A stretch of DNA of 33,523 bases. Origin: Candidatus Woesearchaeota archaeon (GTDB lineage Archaea; Nanobdellota; Nanobdellia; Woesearchaeales; UBA10216). The stretch's first letter is position 1. The number at the start of each line of letters is the position of its first letter. Location: positions 128,848 through 162,370 of the forward strand of contig JACPBY010000005.1 of the NCBI GenBank assembly GCA_016180065.1, given 5' to 3'. Positions 21,703 through 30,589 of this stretch are shown in pieces. Both the position numbers and the translations under genes were made by a program. Under the pieces are notes generated by a model that saw nothing but the letters and a program-made list of their open reading frames with translations, did not search any database and was not told where the DNA came from.

Positions 21703-22545
21703 TCATGCATCAAGGCCAAGCAGCCTCAGCAGCCTGTGAGTGATACTGGTTTCTATGTAAGCTGAAGCGATGAGCAGCGCTGTTGCGAACAAAAAAACAA
21801 CCAATGCAGCCTGAACAACATTTGAAAGCCTTGCTGAGAAAAACTTCTCCCTCAGGATTGCCTGGGAAACAATCCCGCCTGCAATAGCAGCCAGCACATA
21901 AGCGGATGCCTCTGTAACCATATGAGGAGAAATCGCCAGCATCATCCTGCCAAAGTAAGCCAGAGGACCGAAGGCAACGTTAAGCGAAGCCTCCCTTGCT
22001 ATTGAGCCAAACACAACACCCCACACAGATGCGTTCCAGATTATTACAAAGACAGAGCCGCTGCCGTAAATAAATGAAGCCAGAAAGGCAAAGCAAAAAA
22101 CAAGGAAGTTGTTGTAAAAGATAGAAGCGAATGAGCTTCCTATAGCAGCGCCTGCAGCCTTTCCGGCAAGGCCAACTGCTGCCAGCTGCCCTGAGAACAG
22201 CTGGTTGGCAGCTATGCCGGGAAGCAGCAGGGCAAAAACAGAAAACGCAAGAAGAACACCAAGAAACAGGAAAAGGTAAGCCCCGAAGATATCCGCATGG
22301 TTCCTGAAAGGGTCCAGCAGGTCAAACCTTTCCTCGGAAGCAGCCTCTTTTGACTCAAGGGCAAGCATCCTGTTAAGGGACGGCAGGGCAAGCAGGGCTG
22401 TAAAGGCAATGGCTGGAAAAGCAGCATCGCCAGGGAACAATATAAGGGCAGAGCCCATGCCAACAACGGAAAAGGCAAAGCCAAGGAACAGCATAAGCCA
22501 GGCCTTGCCCTTAATCCACGAGTGGGGGAAAAGGTGCTCAAGCAT
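21703..22545 (-). CDS. SpoIIM-family (stage II sporulation protein M-like) integral membrane protein
   Basis: A 280-residue polytopic membrane protein with about six or seven hydrophobic helices. The family features are the amphipathic N-terminus (MLEHLFPHSWIKGKAWLMLF), LDPFRNHADIFGAYLFLFLGVLLAFSVFALLLP, SFASIFYNNFLVFCFAFLASFIYGSGSVFVIIWNASVWG and a late FGRMMLAISPHMVTEASAYVLAAIAGGIVS motif, the latter two being typical of the archaeal SpoIIM/DUF95 group. The family is thought to work in membrane remodelling or transport, but no archaeal role is established. The ATG at 22545 lies 27 bases downstream of a box A at 22568-22576, so the longer open frame up to 22686 is rejected. It follows the surface-protein operon head to tail with its own promoter. 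Confidence 0.85.
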   Translation of the reverse strand: MLEHLFPHSWIKGKAWLMLFLGFAFSVVGMGSALILFPGDAAFPAIAFTALLALPSLNRMLALESKEAASEERFDLLDPFRNHADIFGAYLFLFLGVLLAFSVFALLLPGIAANQLFSGQLAAVGLAGKAAGAAIGSSFASIFYNNFLVFCFAFLASFIYGSGSVFVIIWNASVWGVVFGSIAREASLNVAFGPLAYFGRMMLAISPHMVTEASAYVLAAIAGGIVSQAILREKFFSARLSNVVQAALVVFLFATALLIASAYIETSITHRLLRLLGLDA

Positions 22546-22567
22546 GCCACACCACTTAAAAAACAGC

Positions 22568-22576
22568 TTATTTAAA
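22568..22576. promoter_or_regulatory. Shared divergent box A between spoIIM-like gene and MBF1
   Basis: TTATTTAAA reads as a box A in both directions. It is 27 bases from the minus-strand ATG at 22545. To the right it would give MBF1 a leader of roughly 50 bases; AAAATAAAAAG near 22590 is an alternative. Confidence 0.45.
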
Positions 22577-22652
22577 CTTAACTGCACAAAAAATAAAAAG
22601 CCGTGCAACATGAAGGCAGGAAGCAAGCACGAAAAACGGGGACTGTTCTGGA

Positions 22653-23144
22653 ATGGATTGCGACATGTGCGGAAAACAGCAGGCAACTCTGAAAGCAGCC
22701 GTAGAGGGCACTGTGCTTGCCGTATGCGAAGGCTGCGGCAAATACGGCAAGATAGTTGGCAGAATCTTCACAGCACCTGCTGTTGCTGCAAAGAAGAAGG
22801 ATGATAAGGCTGCAATCGCCGCCTCTACTGAAACTGAAGAAAGCGAAGCTGTTGTTGCCAACTTCGGGCAGCTTATAAAGCAGAAAAGGGAAGAGTTGGG
22901 CAGGAAACAGGAAGACGGCTTCATGAAGCTGGAAGACTTTGCAAAGTTAATTGGCGTCAAGGAGTCTGTGCTGCACAAGATGGAAACAGGCCACTACAAG
23001 CCAAGCACTGAAGAAGCCAGGCACATAGGAAAAGTTTTAGGGCTAAAGCTCATTGAGAAAGCCGAGCTCCTGGACAATATCATTCCGCAGCCAAAGAAAG
23101 ACCAGCTTACGCTGGGGGATATGATAAAGGTAAGGAAAAAGTAA
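22653..23144 (+). CDS. mbf1: Multiprotein bridging factor 1 (aMBF1), Zn ribbon plus HTH
   Basis: A 163-residue protein of archaeal MBF1 architecture. An N-terminal Zn ribbon has C3-x2-C6 (MDCDMCGKQ) and C25-x2-C28 (AVCEGCGKYG). A low-complexity Ala/Lys/Glu linker follows. The cro/XRE-type HTH (about 68-135) contains FGQLIKQKREELGRKQEDGFMKLEDFAKLIGVKESVLHKMETGHYKPSTEEARHIGKVLGLKL. In archaea MBF1 binds the small ribosomal subunit and modulates transcription and translation; eukaryotic MBF1 is a TBP bridging factor. Length and domains are complete. The ATG at 22653 is the only one in frame with the Zn ribbon; an out-of-frame ATG lies at 22610. It converges on the glycosyltransferase operon. Confidence 0.93.
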   Translation: MDCDMCGKQQATLKAAVEGTVLAVCEGCGKYGKIVGRIFTAPAVAAKKKDDKAAIAASTETEESEAVVANFGQLIKQKREELGRKQEDGFMKLEDFAKLIGVKESVLHKMETGHYKPSTEEARHIGKVLGLKLIEKAELLDNIIPQPKKDQLTLGDMIKVRKK

Positions 23145-23152
23145 CGAAGCCC

Positions 23153-24715
23153 TTACTTTTGGTATATCGACTCGTTCACAAAAATAAAGTAGCTCATTTT
23201 TCCTTCAAAATATGTGCCGTTAAAGACAGGCAGGAAGCTTGAGCTGATCTTCTCGTAAAGCATGTCGCGGCCAGCATAGCAGCCAATGTCAATGGCAGGG
23301 CAGTAAAGCGTTTCCGGGGAAAACACAACAGCCTCGGCAGGCCTTCCAGTAATGTCCCAGGATGGCTTTAACTCTTTGGGAATGCCCCTTGATGAGTCGT
23401 AATAGGCGAAGAAGAGATTGTCGTTATAGGCTGCAAAGACCGGCTCGGATGTAAGCACAGGCCCATCAATGCCCAGCCTTGAAAGCGAGCCGTAAAGCTC
23501 CTGCACCATTTCAGGCTCAGATGCAGGCCTCCAGCTGTAAAAATGATAGTCCGTGTAAACAGCAATGCTGAATGAAAAGGCAAGAAGCGACGCGGCAGAA
23601 ACCAAAGCAAGGGAACGCAGATGCCTCTGCCTTATGCCGCGGCAGAACCTTATGGATTCAAAGAACGCTGCTGCTGAAAAGATGCATATGAAAGGCAGAA
23701 ACAGCAAGAGGAACCTGCCGTCCTTGTTCGGGATGTAAGAAAAATAGGCAAGGTACAATGCCAGAACTGCAGCCAAAAAAAGCCTGCCGCTGTTAAGGAA
23801 CCATTTCTTCCTGAAGAAGAGAAAAACGGCTACAGCTGCAAAAACAAAGGCAAAGTGCTGCCTGAGAGCCTCAATAAAGTAGAAAGAGTAGCTGTACAGC
23901 TGGCTGGCAATTGCCTTGGCAGGATTTGACTGGTGCCACGAAGCCAGCAGGAACGGCCTGAAAACAGCATGAAAAAAGTTGCTGGTATAAGAACGGTAGA
24001 AAAAATAGTTAAAGGCCAGAAAGGGCAGTGCAACAGCAATGAAAGAAACAGAAGCCTTTGCCAGTGGAACAAGCTGGGCCAACCAACTCTGAAACCGGCT
24101 AAATTGCAACTGTAACTTTCCCGCCCTCAGCAGCGAAAAAACAACCGTTGCCGCAACTGCAACCACCAATAAGGCGTTTGTGAACTTGAATAGCACTGCC
24201 AGGGCTGCTGCTGCGCCGCAAAAATAGTATCTCCTGCTGATGAAAAAGTAAACGGACAGGAGAACAAAGAATGCTGAAGGGATTTCCGTAAGAATGTACG
24301 ATGAGTAAAGAAAAAACCACGGGGAAGCTGCAAGAAATGAAGCTGCGAGAACTGCTGCGTTTTTGCTGAAAAGCCTTTTGGAAACAAGGTAAGTCAGCAG
24401 TATGCTGCCTATGCTGAACAGCACAGCAACCAGTTCTGAAACTGCCGTGTAAGGCAGCCCGAGCTTCCATGCCCAGCCGACAGCCAAAGGCAGCCCTGGC
24501 GGCCTGATCACTTCCCACAGGCCTGAGCTGCCCAACGAGTAAATATACTTGCCCATGCCCAAATAGACTGCCTCATCCCAACCTGGAAGATTATACTTAA
24601 GAAAGAATGCCAGCTTCGCAGCCGTGAAAGCTGCAAGCAGGAAAATGAACGGCACAATCCCGCCTATGGCTGGATGTGTTATGAATGCCAATCTTGACAG
24701 AATTGGCGTTTTCAT
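23153..24715 (-). CDS. GT-C fold glycosyltransferase, ArnT/PMT (mannosyltransferase-like) family
   Basis: 520 residues with about 11-12 membrane helices. The first external loop carries LPGWDEAVYLGMGKYIY, the acidic D-E motif used by GT39/GT83 enzymes to bind the divalent metal and polyprenyl-phosphate sugar. RPPGLPLAVGWAWKLG and ASPWFFLYSSYILTEIPSAFFVLLSVYFF follow, as in PMT_2 proteins. A soluble extracellular C-terminal part (YGSLSRLGIDGPVLTSEPVFAAYNDN...) ends the protein. Such enzymes move a sugar from dolichyl-phosphate to protein or lipid at the outer membrane face. The start is set at ATG 24715 because it overlaps the stop of the upstream gene as ATGA; the longer frame to 24733 would give a 22-base overlap. 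It is last in a GT2, thioredoxin-fold, GT-C operon. Confidence 0.87.
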   Translation of the reverse strand: MKTPILSRLAFITHPAIGGIVPFIFLLAAFTAAKLAFFLKYNLPGWDEAVYLGMGKYIYSLGSSGLWEVIRPPGLPLAVGWAWKLGLPYTAVSELVAVLFSIGSILLTYLVSKRLFSKNAAVLAASFLAASPWFFLYSSYILTEIPSAFFVLLSVYFFISRRYYFCGAAAALAVLFKFTNALLVVAVAATVVFSLLRAGKLQLQFSRFQSWLAQLVPLAKASVSFIAVALPFLAFNYFFYRSYTSNFFHAVFRPFLLASWHQSNPAKAIASQLYSYSFYFIEALRQHFAFVFAAVAVFLFFRKKWFLNSGRLFLAAVLALYLAYFSYIPNKDGRFLLLFLPFICIFSAAAFFESIRFCRGIRQRHLRSLALVSAASLLAFSFSIAVYTDYHFYSWRPASEPEMVQELYGSLSRLGIDGPVLTSEPVFAAYNDNLFFAYYDSSRGIPKELKPSWDITGRPAEAVVFSPETLYCPAIDIGCYAGRDMLYEKISSSFLPVFNGTYFEGKMSYFIFVNESIYQK

Positions 24716-25416
24716 TCTTGCCCTTTCCTGCATTCTCCTGGCTTGTCCACATAAAGGCCGCAGAGCGTTTCAGTAAGGTTTTCTTTAGACATGAAGTCCG
24801 CATAGCTGCTGCCTTCAATGATCACAGTTGGATAAGCTGTGACGTTGTACGTTGCCGTCATAAGGCTGAGCAAAGGCTCATCCTCAAACGACGCGTCAAA
24901 GCCAAAGACAAACAGCCTGTCCCTAAACTTCTGCTTCAGGAATGTAAGCACAAAAGACTGGTCATCACACCTGCTGCAGTCCTTGGAAAAAAAGTAAAGG
25001 ACGTTTACAACATCTGTGCCACAAAGCCTTTTTGCCTTTATGGAAAGAAGCCAATACTCAACCTGGGAGAGAATGTAATTTCTCCGCAGCAGATTAAACT
25101 CGTGCCTGTTGACTGTGGCGTCAGCCTGGTAGCTGACAAGCTTAAGCCTTGTCGCCTCAAGCTTTTCAAGGTTCTTGTCAAAGGACTTTGTAAAAGCACC
25201 GCAGTTGCCAGCCTGGGCAAGCTGGTCAATGAATGCGTATTGAAGCTGCAGGCTCCCTATGTCAAGCTTCAGCTCCTTGGAATATCCGTCAATAAACTGC
25301 ACCCTCTTCCCTTCAATCACCAAACCAACCATCAAGCCAACCACGAATATCATGGCTGTCAAAATGCCCGCGAGGATATAGCGGCTTTTCTTAATCTTTC
25401 TCACATAATTTTCCAA
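24712..25416 (-). CDS. Membrane-anchored thioredoxin-fold protein
   Basis: A 234-residue protein. A basic N-terminus precedes a single membrane helix (about 13-35, YILAGILTAMIFVVGLMVGLVI), then a helical region (about 45-130). A thioredoxin-like domain follows with C147-S-R-C150 (YFFSKDCSRCDDQ) and a cis-proline motif TAYPTVII (P196). The domain faces outside, so it is likely a disulphide oxidoreductase or a thioredoxin-like adaptor; C72, C132, C223 and C232 are further cysteines. It starts at TTG 25416, preceded by GGTGATG (25422-25428, minus strand) at a 5-base spacing; GTG 25404 has no such site. It sits 7 bases after the GT2 gene and is coupled to the GT-C gene by ATGA. Context suggests redox support of surface glycoprotein biogenesis (inference). 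Confidence 0.78.
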   Translation of the reverse strand: MENYVRKIKKSRYILAGILTAMIFVVGLMVGLVIEGKRVQFIDGYSKELKLDIGSLQLQYAFIDQLAQAGNCGAFTKSFDKNLEKLEATRLKLVSYQADATVNRHEFNLLRRNYILSQVEYWLLSIKAKRLCGTDVVNVLYFFSKDCSRCDDQSFVLTFLKQKFRDRLFVFGFDASFEDEPLLSLMTATYNVTAYPTVIIEGSSYADFMSKENLTETLCGLYVDKPGECRKGQE

Positions 25417-25423
25417 ACCGGCA

Positions 25424-26680
25424 TCACCACCTGTTCTTCTTCTTTAAGAGCAGCTCCTTGATGACAACAAGCCTGACATAGCCAAGCAGCAGGTAATAAA
25501 GGAACAGAAAAACTGCAGTAGCTGGCAAGCCGTGGGCAGTCACCTTCCGCTTTATTGAACGGTGAGCCATCACCAGAACAGACACGCTTATTGCAGAAAA
25601 GCACAGGCCAACAAAAACGCTGAAGTAATCAATGTCCAGGACGCTAAAGCTGAAATGAAAGTTCCTGACCATAGTCATTATGTCAAAATCAACAAGCCTC
25701 AAATAAGTGAATTTCTCGTAAAACGGCTTAACCACGCTGAGGAAGAAGGTAACCAGCAGGATTATCGCGGCAAAGAACGTTGCCAGGAATATTATTGGCA
25801 GCTGAAAAACGCCGAAGTCGCCGTACTTCGTGTTGAAAAGCATTCCCTTGTAGTCGATTATGTTAAGGGTTGAGCCCAGGTTCCATCTCAAGCGCTGCCG
25901 GTAAAATTCCCTGAGCTTGCTGGGCGTTTCTGTATAGACCTCTGCTTCGGTTATCTGCAGAATCCTGTAGCCTAAGCTCTGCAGCCTCAGGCAGATTTCA
26001 AGGTCCTCAGTCTTATGGCCCTCCCTGAAACCGCCAATCCGCAGCAGTATGCTCTTCCTGTAAAGGCTGAAGGGACCGGGGGCAACGTGAATGCAGTTCA
26101 GGAAGCCAGCCACTTTCCTGTAAAACATGTTAATGACATACTCGTGCCACTGCACTTTCTGCAGAAGGTTTCCCGGGGAATCCACGTGGAGCATCGGAAG
26201 GACAACAGCAATATCCTCCCCTGCGAAGTACGGCAGCATCTTCACGAGGGCATCCGGCTTGACAGTTGAATCAGCGTCAAGGCATGCGACAAACTCCCCG
26301 AAAGAAGCAGAAATGCCTGAATTCATCGCCTTCCACTTCCCCTGGTTTTCCTGGCTAAGAACAATAACCCGCCTGCCCTCTTTCAACGCAGATTTCCTTA
26401 TTTTCTCGGCAACCGCAAGAGTCCTGTCTCTGGAGCCATCGTCCACTATGATAAGCTCCAAAAGCCCTTTCGGATAATCAAGGGCGAGAACAGACCTTGC
26501 TGTTTTCTCCAGGGAAGATTCCTCATTGAAAGCAGGAACTATCACAGACACCCTGGGCTGCTTCTTCACCTCACCAGGCCTGGCCGGAGAGTAGTCTATG
26601 AACGCCAGAAGCCAAAAGACAGTATAATAAAGCGTAATAAGCGACAGCACAATTATTACCAATTCAAGCAGGGTGAACAT
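25424..26680 (-). CDS. Family 2 glycosyltransferase, processive type, membrane-bound
   Basis: 418 residues. One N-terminal helix (about 3-28) is followed by the GT-A domain: RVSVIVPAFNEE, LELIIVDDGSRD (D80-D81), LDADST (D135/D137), GGFREGHKTEDLEICLRL (the TED acid pair) and RQRLRWNLG (QxxRW: Q262, R265, W266). Three or four C-terminal helices (FQLPIIFLATFFAAIILLVTFF; VFVGLCFSAISVSVLV; AVFLFLYYLLLGYVRL) complete it. The D-D-D-QxxRW set and membrane layout match processive beta-glycosyltransferases (cellulose/hyaluronan/poly-GlcNAc synthase type), although many archaeal relatives transfer a single sugar. It is the first gene of a three-gene operon. Its box A (26702-26711, minus strand) is 27 bases upstream and overlaps the stop of the methyltransferase gene. 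The catalytic residues are intact. Confidence 0.9.
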   Translation of the reverse strand: MFTLLELVIIVLSLITLYYTVFWLLAFIDYSPARPGEVKKQPRVSVIVPAFNEESSLEKTARSVLALDYPKGLLELIIVDDGSRDRTLAVAEKIRKSALKEGRRVIVLSQENQGKWKAMNSGISASFGEFVACLDADSTVKPDALVKMLPYFAGEDIAVVLPMLHVDSPGNLLQKVQWHEYVINMFYRKVAGFLNCIHVAPGPFSLYRKSILLRIGGFREGHKTEDLEICLRLQSLGYRILQITEAEVYTETPSKLREFYRQRLRWNLGSTLNIIDYKGMLFNTKYGDFGVFQLPIIFLATFFAAIILLVTFFLSVVKPFYEKFTYLRLVDFDIMTMVRNFHFSFSVLDIDYFSVFVGLCFSAISVSVLVMAHRSIKRKVTAHGLPATAVFLFLYYLLLGYVRLVVIKELLLKKKNRW

Positions 26681-26705
26681 GGAACACCGATAAAGCAGGG
26701 CTTTT

Positions 26706-27854
26706 TTAAAGTTTTGTAAAACTCACAATCTCGAACCCTTCACCGCCAATATTGAGCTTCCTCAAGCTCACTGGCTTGAACCTGAAATCTGCAGCCGCGG
26801 CAATAAGGGCAGTCGCTGCGCTCCCGCCCTTATCAACCCCACTAGCAACAAAAGCAGTCGCTGCGCTCCCGCCCTTATCAACCCCACTAGCAACAAAAGC
26901 AGTCGCTGTCGCTTCGCTCCCGCCCTTATCAACCCCACTAGCAACAAAAGCAGTCGCTTCGCTCCCTCCCTCATTTACCCTGCCTTTCAGCAAAAAAACG
27001 ATTGAACCATTCTTCTTCATGAAAAAATCCGCCTGATAAAAGAAATCCCTGCAAAGCTTCTTCAGCTTGCTGTTCTCAGCAGCCGCAAAAGAATCGTTGC
27101 TGCTCCTGAACTGCGGCGGATAACTGACAACCAATTCAACAGAATGCTCATCAAGCTTTGCATCCAGCCATCCTATGTCGAGCCTGCTGAACCTGATAAG
27201 CTTGTTCACGCCAGCTATCCTCGCATTCTTCTCGGCAAACCTGACGCCCTGCATTGACTGCGAGGATGAAAGTATTTTTGGCCTGCTGCCTTTCAGCCTT
27301 TTTCTTGCCAAAGCTGCTGCTTCTTCTGCAGCTGCGAACAATTTGCCAAAGCCAAAGCCCTTAAACTGCCGCAGCCGCGAAAAAGCTGATGAAAGCGCAT
27401 CCCTGCGGTAGTGATTGACAGGAAAGCCTGAGCTAAAAAGAGCAGCCTCTATGGCAACTGCGCCTGACCTCGTGAAAGGGTCAAAGATGAACTGCCTGCC
27501 ATCATAGCCTGCAGCGCGCAACAGCAAATATGCGAGATTGCCACTCACCCCGCCGTTGTTGCCAAAAACTTCATACTCGCGCTTGCCAAGACCAAAAGGA
27601 TTAATGCGAAGGCTTTGCCCCAGAACCTCTGTTGTTACTGCAGCCGCAACCGGCTTTTGCCTGAACAGGAAAACATCATTGGCAGACTGGGAAAGGAAGC
27701 AAAGCCTGCACAAGCCAGCCAGGTCAGGAACTTTAAACACCACGATTCCTGCTGCGGCTGCTGTTGCTTTTGCACCAATCAGCTCCTTAACCTCCAAGGC
27801 TGCAATATCCTCAAAGCAGGGGAAGGTTGTAAGTGCTGCATAATGCGCTGCCAT
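26706..27854 (-). CDS. THUMP/Rossmann RNA methyltransferase-like protein (Trm14/TrmN-related) with 15-residue tandem repeats
   Basis: 382 residues. The N-terminus (MAAHYAALTTFPCFEDIAALEVKELIG) resembles the NFLD/THUMP start of archaeal tRNA guanine-N2 methyltransferases (Trm14/TrmN). The Rossmann domain has DPFTRSGAVAIEAAL (125-139), the usual site of DPFCGSGTIxIEAA, with C-G replaced by T-R. In place of the catalytic NPPYG it has SYPPQF (244-249), preceded by ELVV. Substrate and activity are therefore uncertain; the SAM loop is still Asp-Pro-Phe with Ser-Gly. Near the C-terminus (about residues 295-350), three and a half copies of a 15-residue unit (FVASGVDKGGSAATA) split the fold between KNGSIVFLLKGR and FRFKPVSLRKLNIGG. 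It has its own box A at about 27880 (26 bases upstream). It is not a known pathway partner of the flanking genes. Confidence 0.72.
   Translation of the reverse strand: MAAHYAALTTFPCFEDIAALEVKELIGAKATAAAAGIVVFKVPDLAGLCRLCFLSQSANDVFLFRQKPVAAAVTTEVLGQSLRINPFGLGKREYEVFGNNGGVSGNLAYLLLRAAGYDGRQFIFDPFTRSGAVAIEAALFSSGFPVNHYRRDALSSAFSRLRQFKGFGFGKLFAAAEEAAALARKRLKGSRPKILSSSQSMQGVRFAEKNARIAGVNKLIRFSRLDIGWLDAKLDEHSVELVVSYPPQFRSSNDSFAAAENSKLKKLCRDFFYQADFFMKKNGSIVFLLKGRVNEGGSEATAFVASGVDKGGSEATATAFVASGVDKGGSAATAFVASGVDKGGSAATALIAAAADFRFKPVSLRKLNIGGEGFEIVSFTKL
26809..26975 (-). repeat. 45-bp tandem repeats inside the methyltransferase gene
   Basis: The unit is 45 bp, from gcagtcgctg at 26809 to the first base of the next unit at 26854; the second is 26854-26898. 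The third is 51 bp (26899-26949) because of an extra 6 bases, and the fourth is partial from 26950. The first two units are identical over all 45 bases. As 45 and 51 are multiples of three the reading frame is kept. The near-identity points to recent expansion. Confidence 0.85.
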
Positions 27855-27892
27855 GGCAAGATGAATGGAAGCGGCTGCTTAAAAGGGTTTGT

Positions 27893-30388
27893 TTAAATTG
27901 CACTTTCCTGATTGTTGCCGCCATTGCTGCTGCCATTGGCTGCTTCCTTCAGCACCTTGGCTATGGACACAACCGAATCTGATTCGTCAAGCCTCATCAG
28001 CCTCACGCCCTGAGTGTTCCTGCCTATCTCGGAGATGCCGGTAGCGGCAATCCTGACGATGTTTCCAAGCCTGCTGACTATCATCACATCATCATTATCG
28101 GTAACAGAGGCAACGGCTGCAACAGGGCCATTCCTGTCAGTTGTCTGGATGTTAATAACCCCGGAGCCGCCCCTGGAAATAAGGCGGTAATCAGCAACAG
28201 GGCTGCGCTTGCCAAAGCCATTCGCGGTAATGGTAAGAAGCGACTCAGCTTCATTGGCAACGACCATGCCAACAACAGCGTCATTTTCCTTAAGGCGGAT
28301 TGCCCTGACGCCTTTCGCAGACCTCCCAACAGGCCTTACGTCCTGTTCGTTAAAGCGCACGGCAAGGCCGTTTTTGGTTGCAACGATGAGCTGCTGGCTG
28401 CCTGATGTTGAGGCAACATTAATCAGCTCGTCATTTTCATCCAGGGTTATCGCAATAATCCCACCTCTTCTCGGGTTTGAATAAGCAGAGAGCTCTGTCT
28501 TTTTAATCGTGCCGTTCTTTGTAATCATGACAAGGTTGCCTGTGAATTCCTTGACTGGAATGAATGCTGTTATTTTCTCGTTCTGCCTAAGCTGCAAGAG
28601 GTTAACTATTGCCTTGCCTGAAGCATACCTTGATGCTTCCGGAAGCTCATAAACCCTGAGCCAGTGGACAATTCCGAGGCTTGTGAAAAAGAGCATGCTT
28701 GAATGGGTGTTGGCAACAAAAAGGCTCTCAACAAAATCACCTTCCCTTGCAGTTGCTGCTATGACACCTTTACCGCCGCGGCGCTGCTGCTTATAAGAGT
28801 CAAGGCTAAGCCGCTTAATGTAACCCGCGTGGGTGATTGTAACAACCACCTCTTCAGGCTTAATCGTGTCCTCCGCAACAAACTCCTCGCCTGCCTCAAC
28901 AATCTCAGTCCTCCTGTCATCCCCATACTTCTGGGAAACCTCTGACAGCTCTGAGGTTATTATGCCTGAAACCATTTCCTCGGACGCAAGTATTGATGAG
29001 TAGTCCGAAATATTTTTCATGAGCCCATTGTGCTCATCCTTAATGCTTTGCCGCTCAAGCGAAACCAGGCGCTGGAGCTTCATGTCAAGAACAGCCTCGG
29101 CCTGCTTATCAGAAAGGGAGAACTGGGATGCTAAAGATGCCTTAGCCGCAGCCTTATCATCGCTGCTGCGGATAAGCTTAATCACGGCATCAACGTTTTC
29201 CAGCGCAACCAGCAAGCCCTCAAGCAAGTGGGCTTTTTCCTGGGCATTCCTAAGCAGGAAAGCAGTCCTTCTCCTGACAACCTCGCGCCTGTGCAGGATG
29301 AACGAGTCAATCATGGCTCGCAGGGTCACCATCTTTGGAACCCTGTTAACAAGCGCAACAAGTGCGATGGGAAAAGAGCTATGAAGCTTGCTGTGGACAA
29401 GCAGCTGGTTAAGCACAATGTCCGGATTTGAGTCCTTCTTCAGATCAATAACTATGCGAATGCCCTCCCTGTCACTTTCATCCCGGATGTCGTCAATGCC
29501 CGTAACCACCTTATCCCTGACCAAGCCAGCCAGCTCCTCAACAAGAGCGCTCTTGTTAAGCTGGTAAGGGATTTCGGAAACAATAATGCTTGCCCTGTCT
29601 TTCCGGTGCTCAAAATGCGTCTTAGCCCTGACCCGTATTATGCCGCGGCCGTTCAGGTAAGCCTCCCTCATCCCCGCAGTCCCGTATATAATCCCGCCGG
29701 TTGGAAAGTCAGGGCCTGGAACCAAGCGGATAAGGTCGTCAAAAGCCAGCTGCGGGTTCCTTATCACGGCAATAGCTGCTGAAATGACTTCACGAAGATT
29801 ATGAGGAGGGATGTTAGTAGCCATGCCGACAGCAATGCCGGAGCTTCCATTAACCAGAAGGTTAGGAAACTTTGCAGGCAGGACCACCGGCTCCTCAAGG
29901 CTGCCGTCAAAATTCTTCACAAAATCAACAGTCTCCTTGTCCAGGTCCTCAAGCATAAGCTCGGCAATTTGGGTCATACGCGACTCGGTATACCTCATGT
30001 GAGCCGCGCTGTCGCCGTCAACACTTCCAAAATTGCCCTGGCCCTCGACAAGCGGGTAACGGAGAGAAAAGTCCTGCGCCATCCTGACAAGAGCGTCATA
30101 AACAGCAGAATCGCCGTGGGGATGGAACTTGCCAAGACAGTCCCCAACAATCCTCGCACACTTCCTGAAAGCCTTGCTGTGCTGCAGCCCAAGCTCAAGC
30201 ATGCTAAAAAGAACCCTCCTGTGGACAGGCTTTAATCCGTCCCTAATGTCAGGCAACGCCCTTGAAACAAGGACAGACATGGCATAATCAAGGTAAGATG
30301 ACTTCATCTCCTCTTCTATCTCACGGCTGATAACAGCCTGCCCGGGGGCAGGGTTTCCAGGCTCCTTTGCAGCTTCAGAATCTCCCAT
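27893..30388 (-). CDS. gyrA: DNA gyrase subunit A
   Basis: 831 residues, full length. It has the N-terminal GyrA pattern [30 protein letters not shown], the quinolone-determining region [43 protein letters not shown] with Ser94 and Asp98 at the sites of E. coli S83 and D87, and catalytic Y133 in [10 protein letters not shown]. The GyrA box QRRGGKG is at 535-541, followed by a six-blade-type beta-pinwheel. With GyrB it introduces negative supercoils. gyrB is not in this window. Gyrase in archaea is a bacterial-origin gene. The ATG at 30388 is chosen because a box A (about 30420-30428) gives a leader of a few bases; the longer frame from TTG 30442 would abut the Zn-ribbon stop and is not needed. 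Residues after about 815 (Asn/Gly/Gln-rich) are a short non-acidic tail. Confidence 0.96.
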   Translation of the reverse strand: MGDSEAAKEPGNPAPGQAVISREIEEEMKSSYLDYAMSVLVSRALPDIRDGLKPVHRRVLFSMLELGLQHSKAFRKCARIVGDCLGKFHPHGDSAVYDALVRMAQDFSLRYPLVEGQGNFGSVDGDSAAHMRYTESRMTQIAELMLEDLDKETVDFVKNFDGSLEEPVVLPAKFPNLLVNGSSGIAVGMATNIPPHNLREVISAAIAVIRNPQLAFDDLIRLVPGPDFPTGGIIYGTAGMREAYLNGRGIIRVRAKTHFEHRKDRASIIVSEIPYQLNKSALVEELAGLVRDKVVTGIDDIRDESDREGIRIVIDLKKDSNPDIVLNQLLVHSKLHSSFPIALVALVNRVPKMVTLRAMIDSFILHRREVVRRRTAFLLRNAQEKAHLLEGLLVALENVDAVIKLIRSSDDKAAAKASLASQFSLSDKQAEAVLDMKLQRLVSLERQSIKDEHNGLMKNISDYSSILASEEMVSGIITSELSEVSQKYGDDRRTEIVEAGEEFVAEDTIKPEEVVVTITHAGYIKRLSLDSYKQQRRGGKGVIAATAREGDFVESLFVANTHSSMLFFTSLGIVHWLRVYELPEASRYASGKAIVNLLQLRQNEKITAFIPVKEFTGNLVMITKNGTIKKTELSAYSNPRRGGIIAITLDENDELINVASTSGSQQLIVATKNGLAVRFNEQDVRPVGRSAKGVRAIRLKENDAVVGMVVANEAESLLTITANGFGKRSPVADYRLISRGGSGVINIQTTDRNGPVAAVASVTDNDDVMIVSRLGNIVRIAATGISEIGRNTQGVRLMRLDESDSVVSIAKVLKEAANGSSNGGNNQESAI

Positions 30389-30442
30389 TTTACCGACGAG
30401 AAACAAGAAGAAAAGAGTGTTTAAAAAGTTATGCACAGCCAA

Positions 30443-30589
30443 TCAGAGCTTCTGCACAACAGCCTTTGCAACATTGATTGAGAAGTTGCAGTAAACACAC
30501 CGCTTTACCTTTTTTGAAACACCACTGCCGCCCTTCTGCGACTGGTACTTCATCCTGTTCCTGCACCTTGGGCACTCAAGAAGAAGCAT
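30443..30589 (-). CDS. 48-residue Zn-ribbon protein
   Basis: A short protein beginning MLLLECPRCRNRMKYQS and ending VVQKL. Two knuckles, C6-x2-C9 (CPRC) and C31-x2-C34 (CVYC), separated by a basic KKVKR stretch, form a likely four-cysteine Zn ribbon; the rest is basic. Such mini Zn ribbons are common next to chromosome or transcription genes in archaea and may bind nucleic acid, but the function is unknown. It overlaps the 3' end of scpB by 14 bases in another frame, so it appears to be in the same operon. gyrA begins 54 bases downstream from its own promoter. The spacing and clear motif make it a real gene despite the length. Confidence 0.72.
   Translation of the reverse strand: MLLLECPRCRNRMKYQSQKGGSGVSKKVKRCVYCNFSINVAKAVVQKL

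Noticed and set aside
24716-24733. Upstream start of the GT-C gene
   Set aside because: Would add six residues and a 22-base overlap; the ATGA overlap at 24715 fits the pattern of this operon.
26809-26975. Possible CRISPR array from the 45-bp repeats
   Set aside because: Units abut with no variable spacers and keep an open reading frame; this is a coding tandem repeat.
26752-27036. Plus-strand protein repeat LPPLSTPLATKAVA
   Set aside because: It is the antisense reading of the methyltransferase tandem repeat; no promoter or homologous fold supports it.
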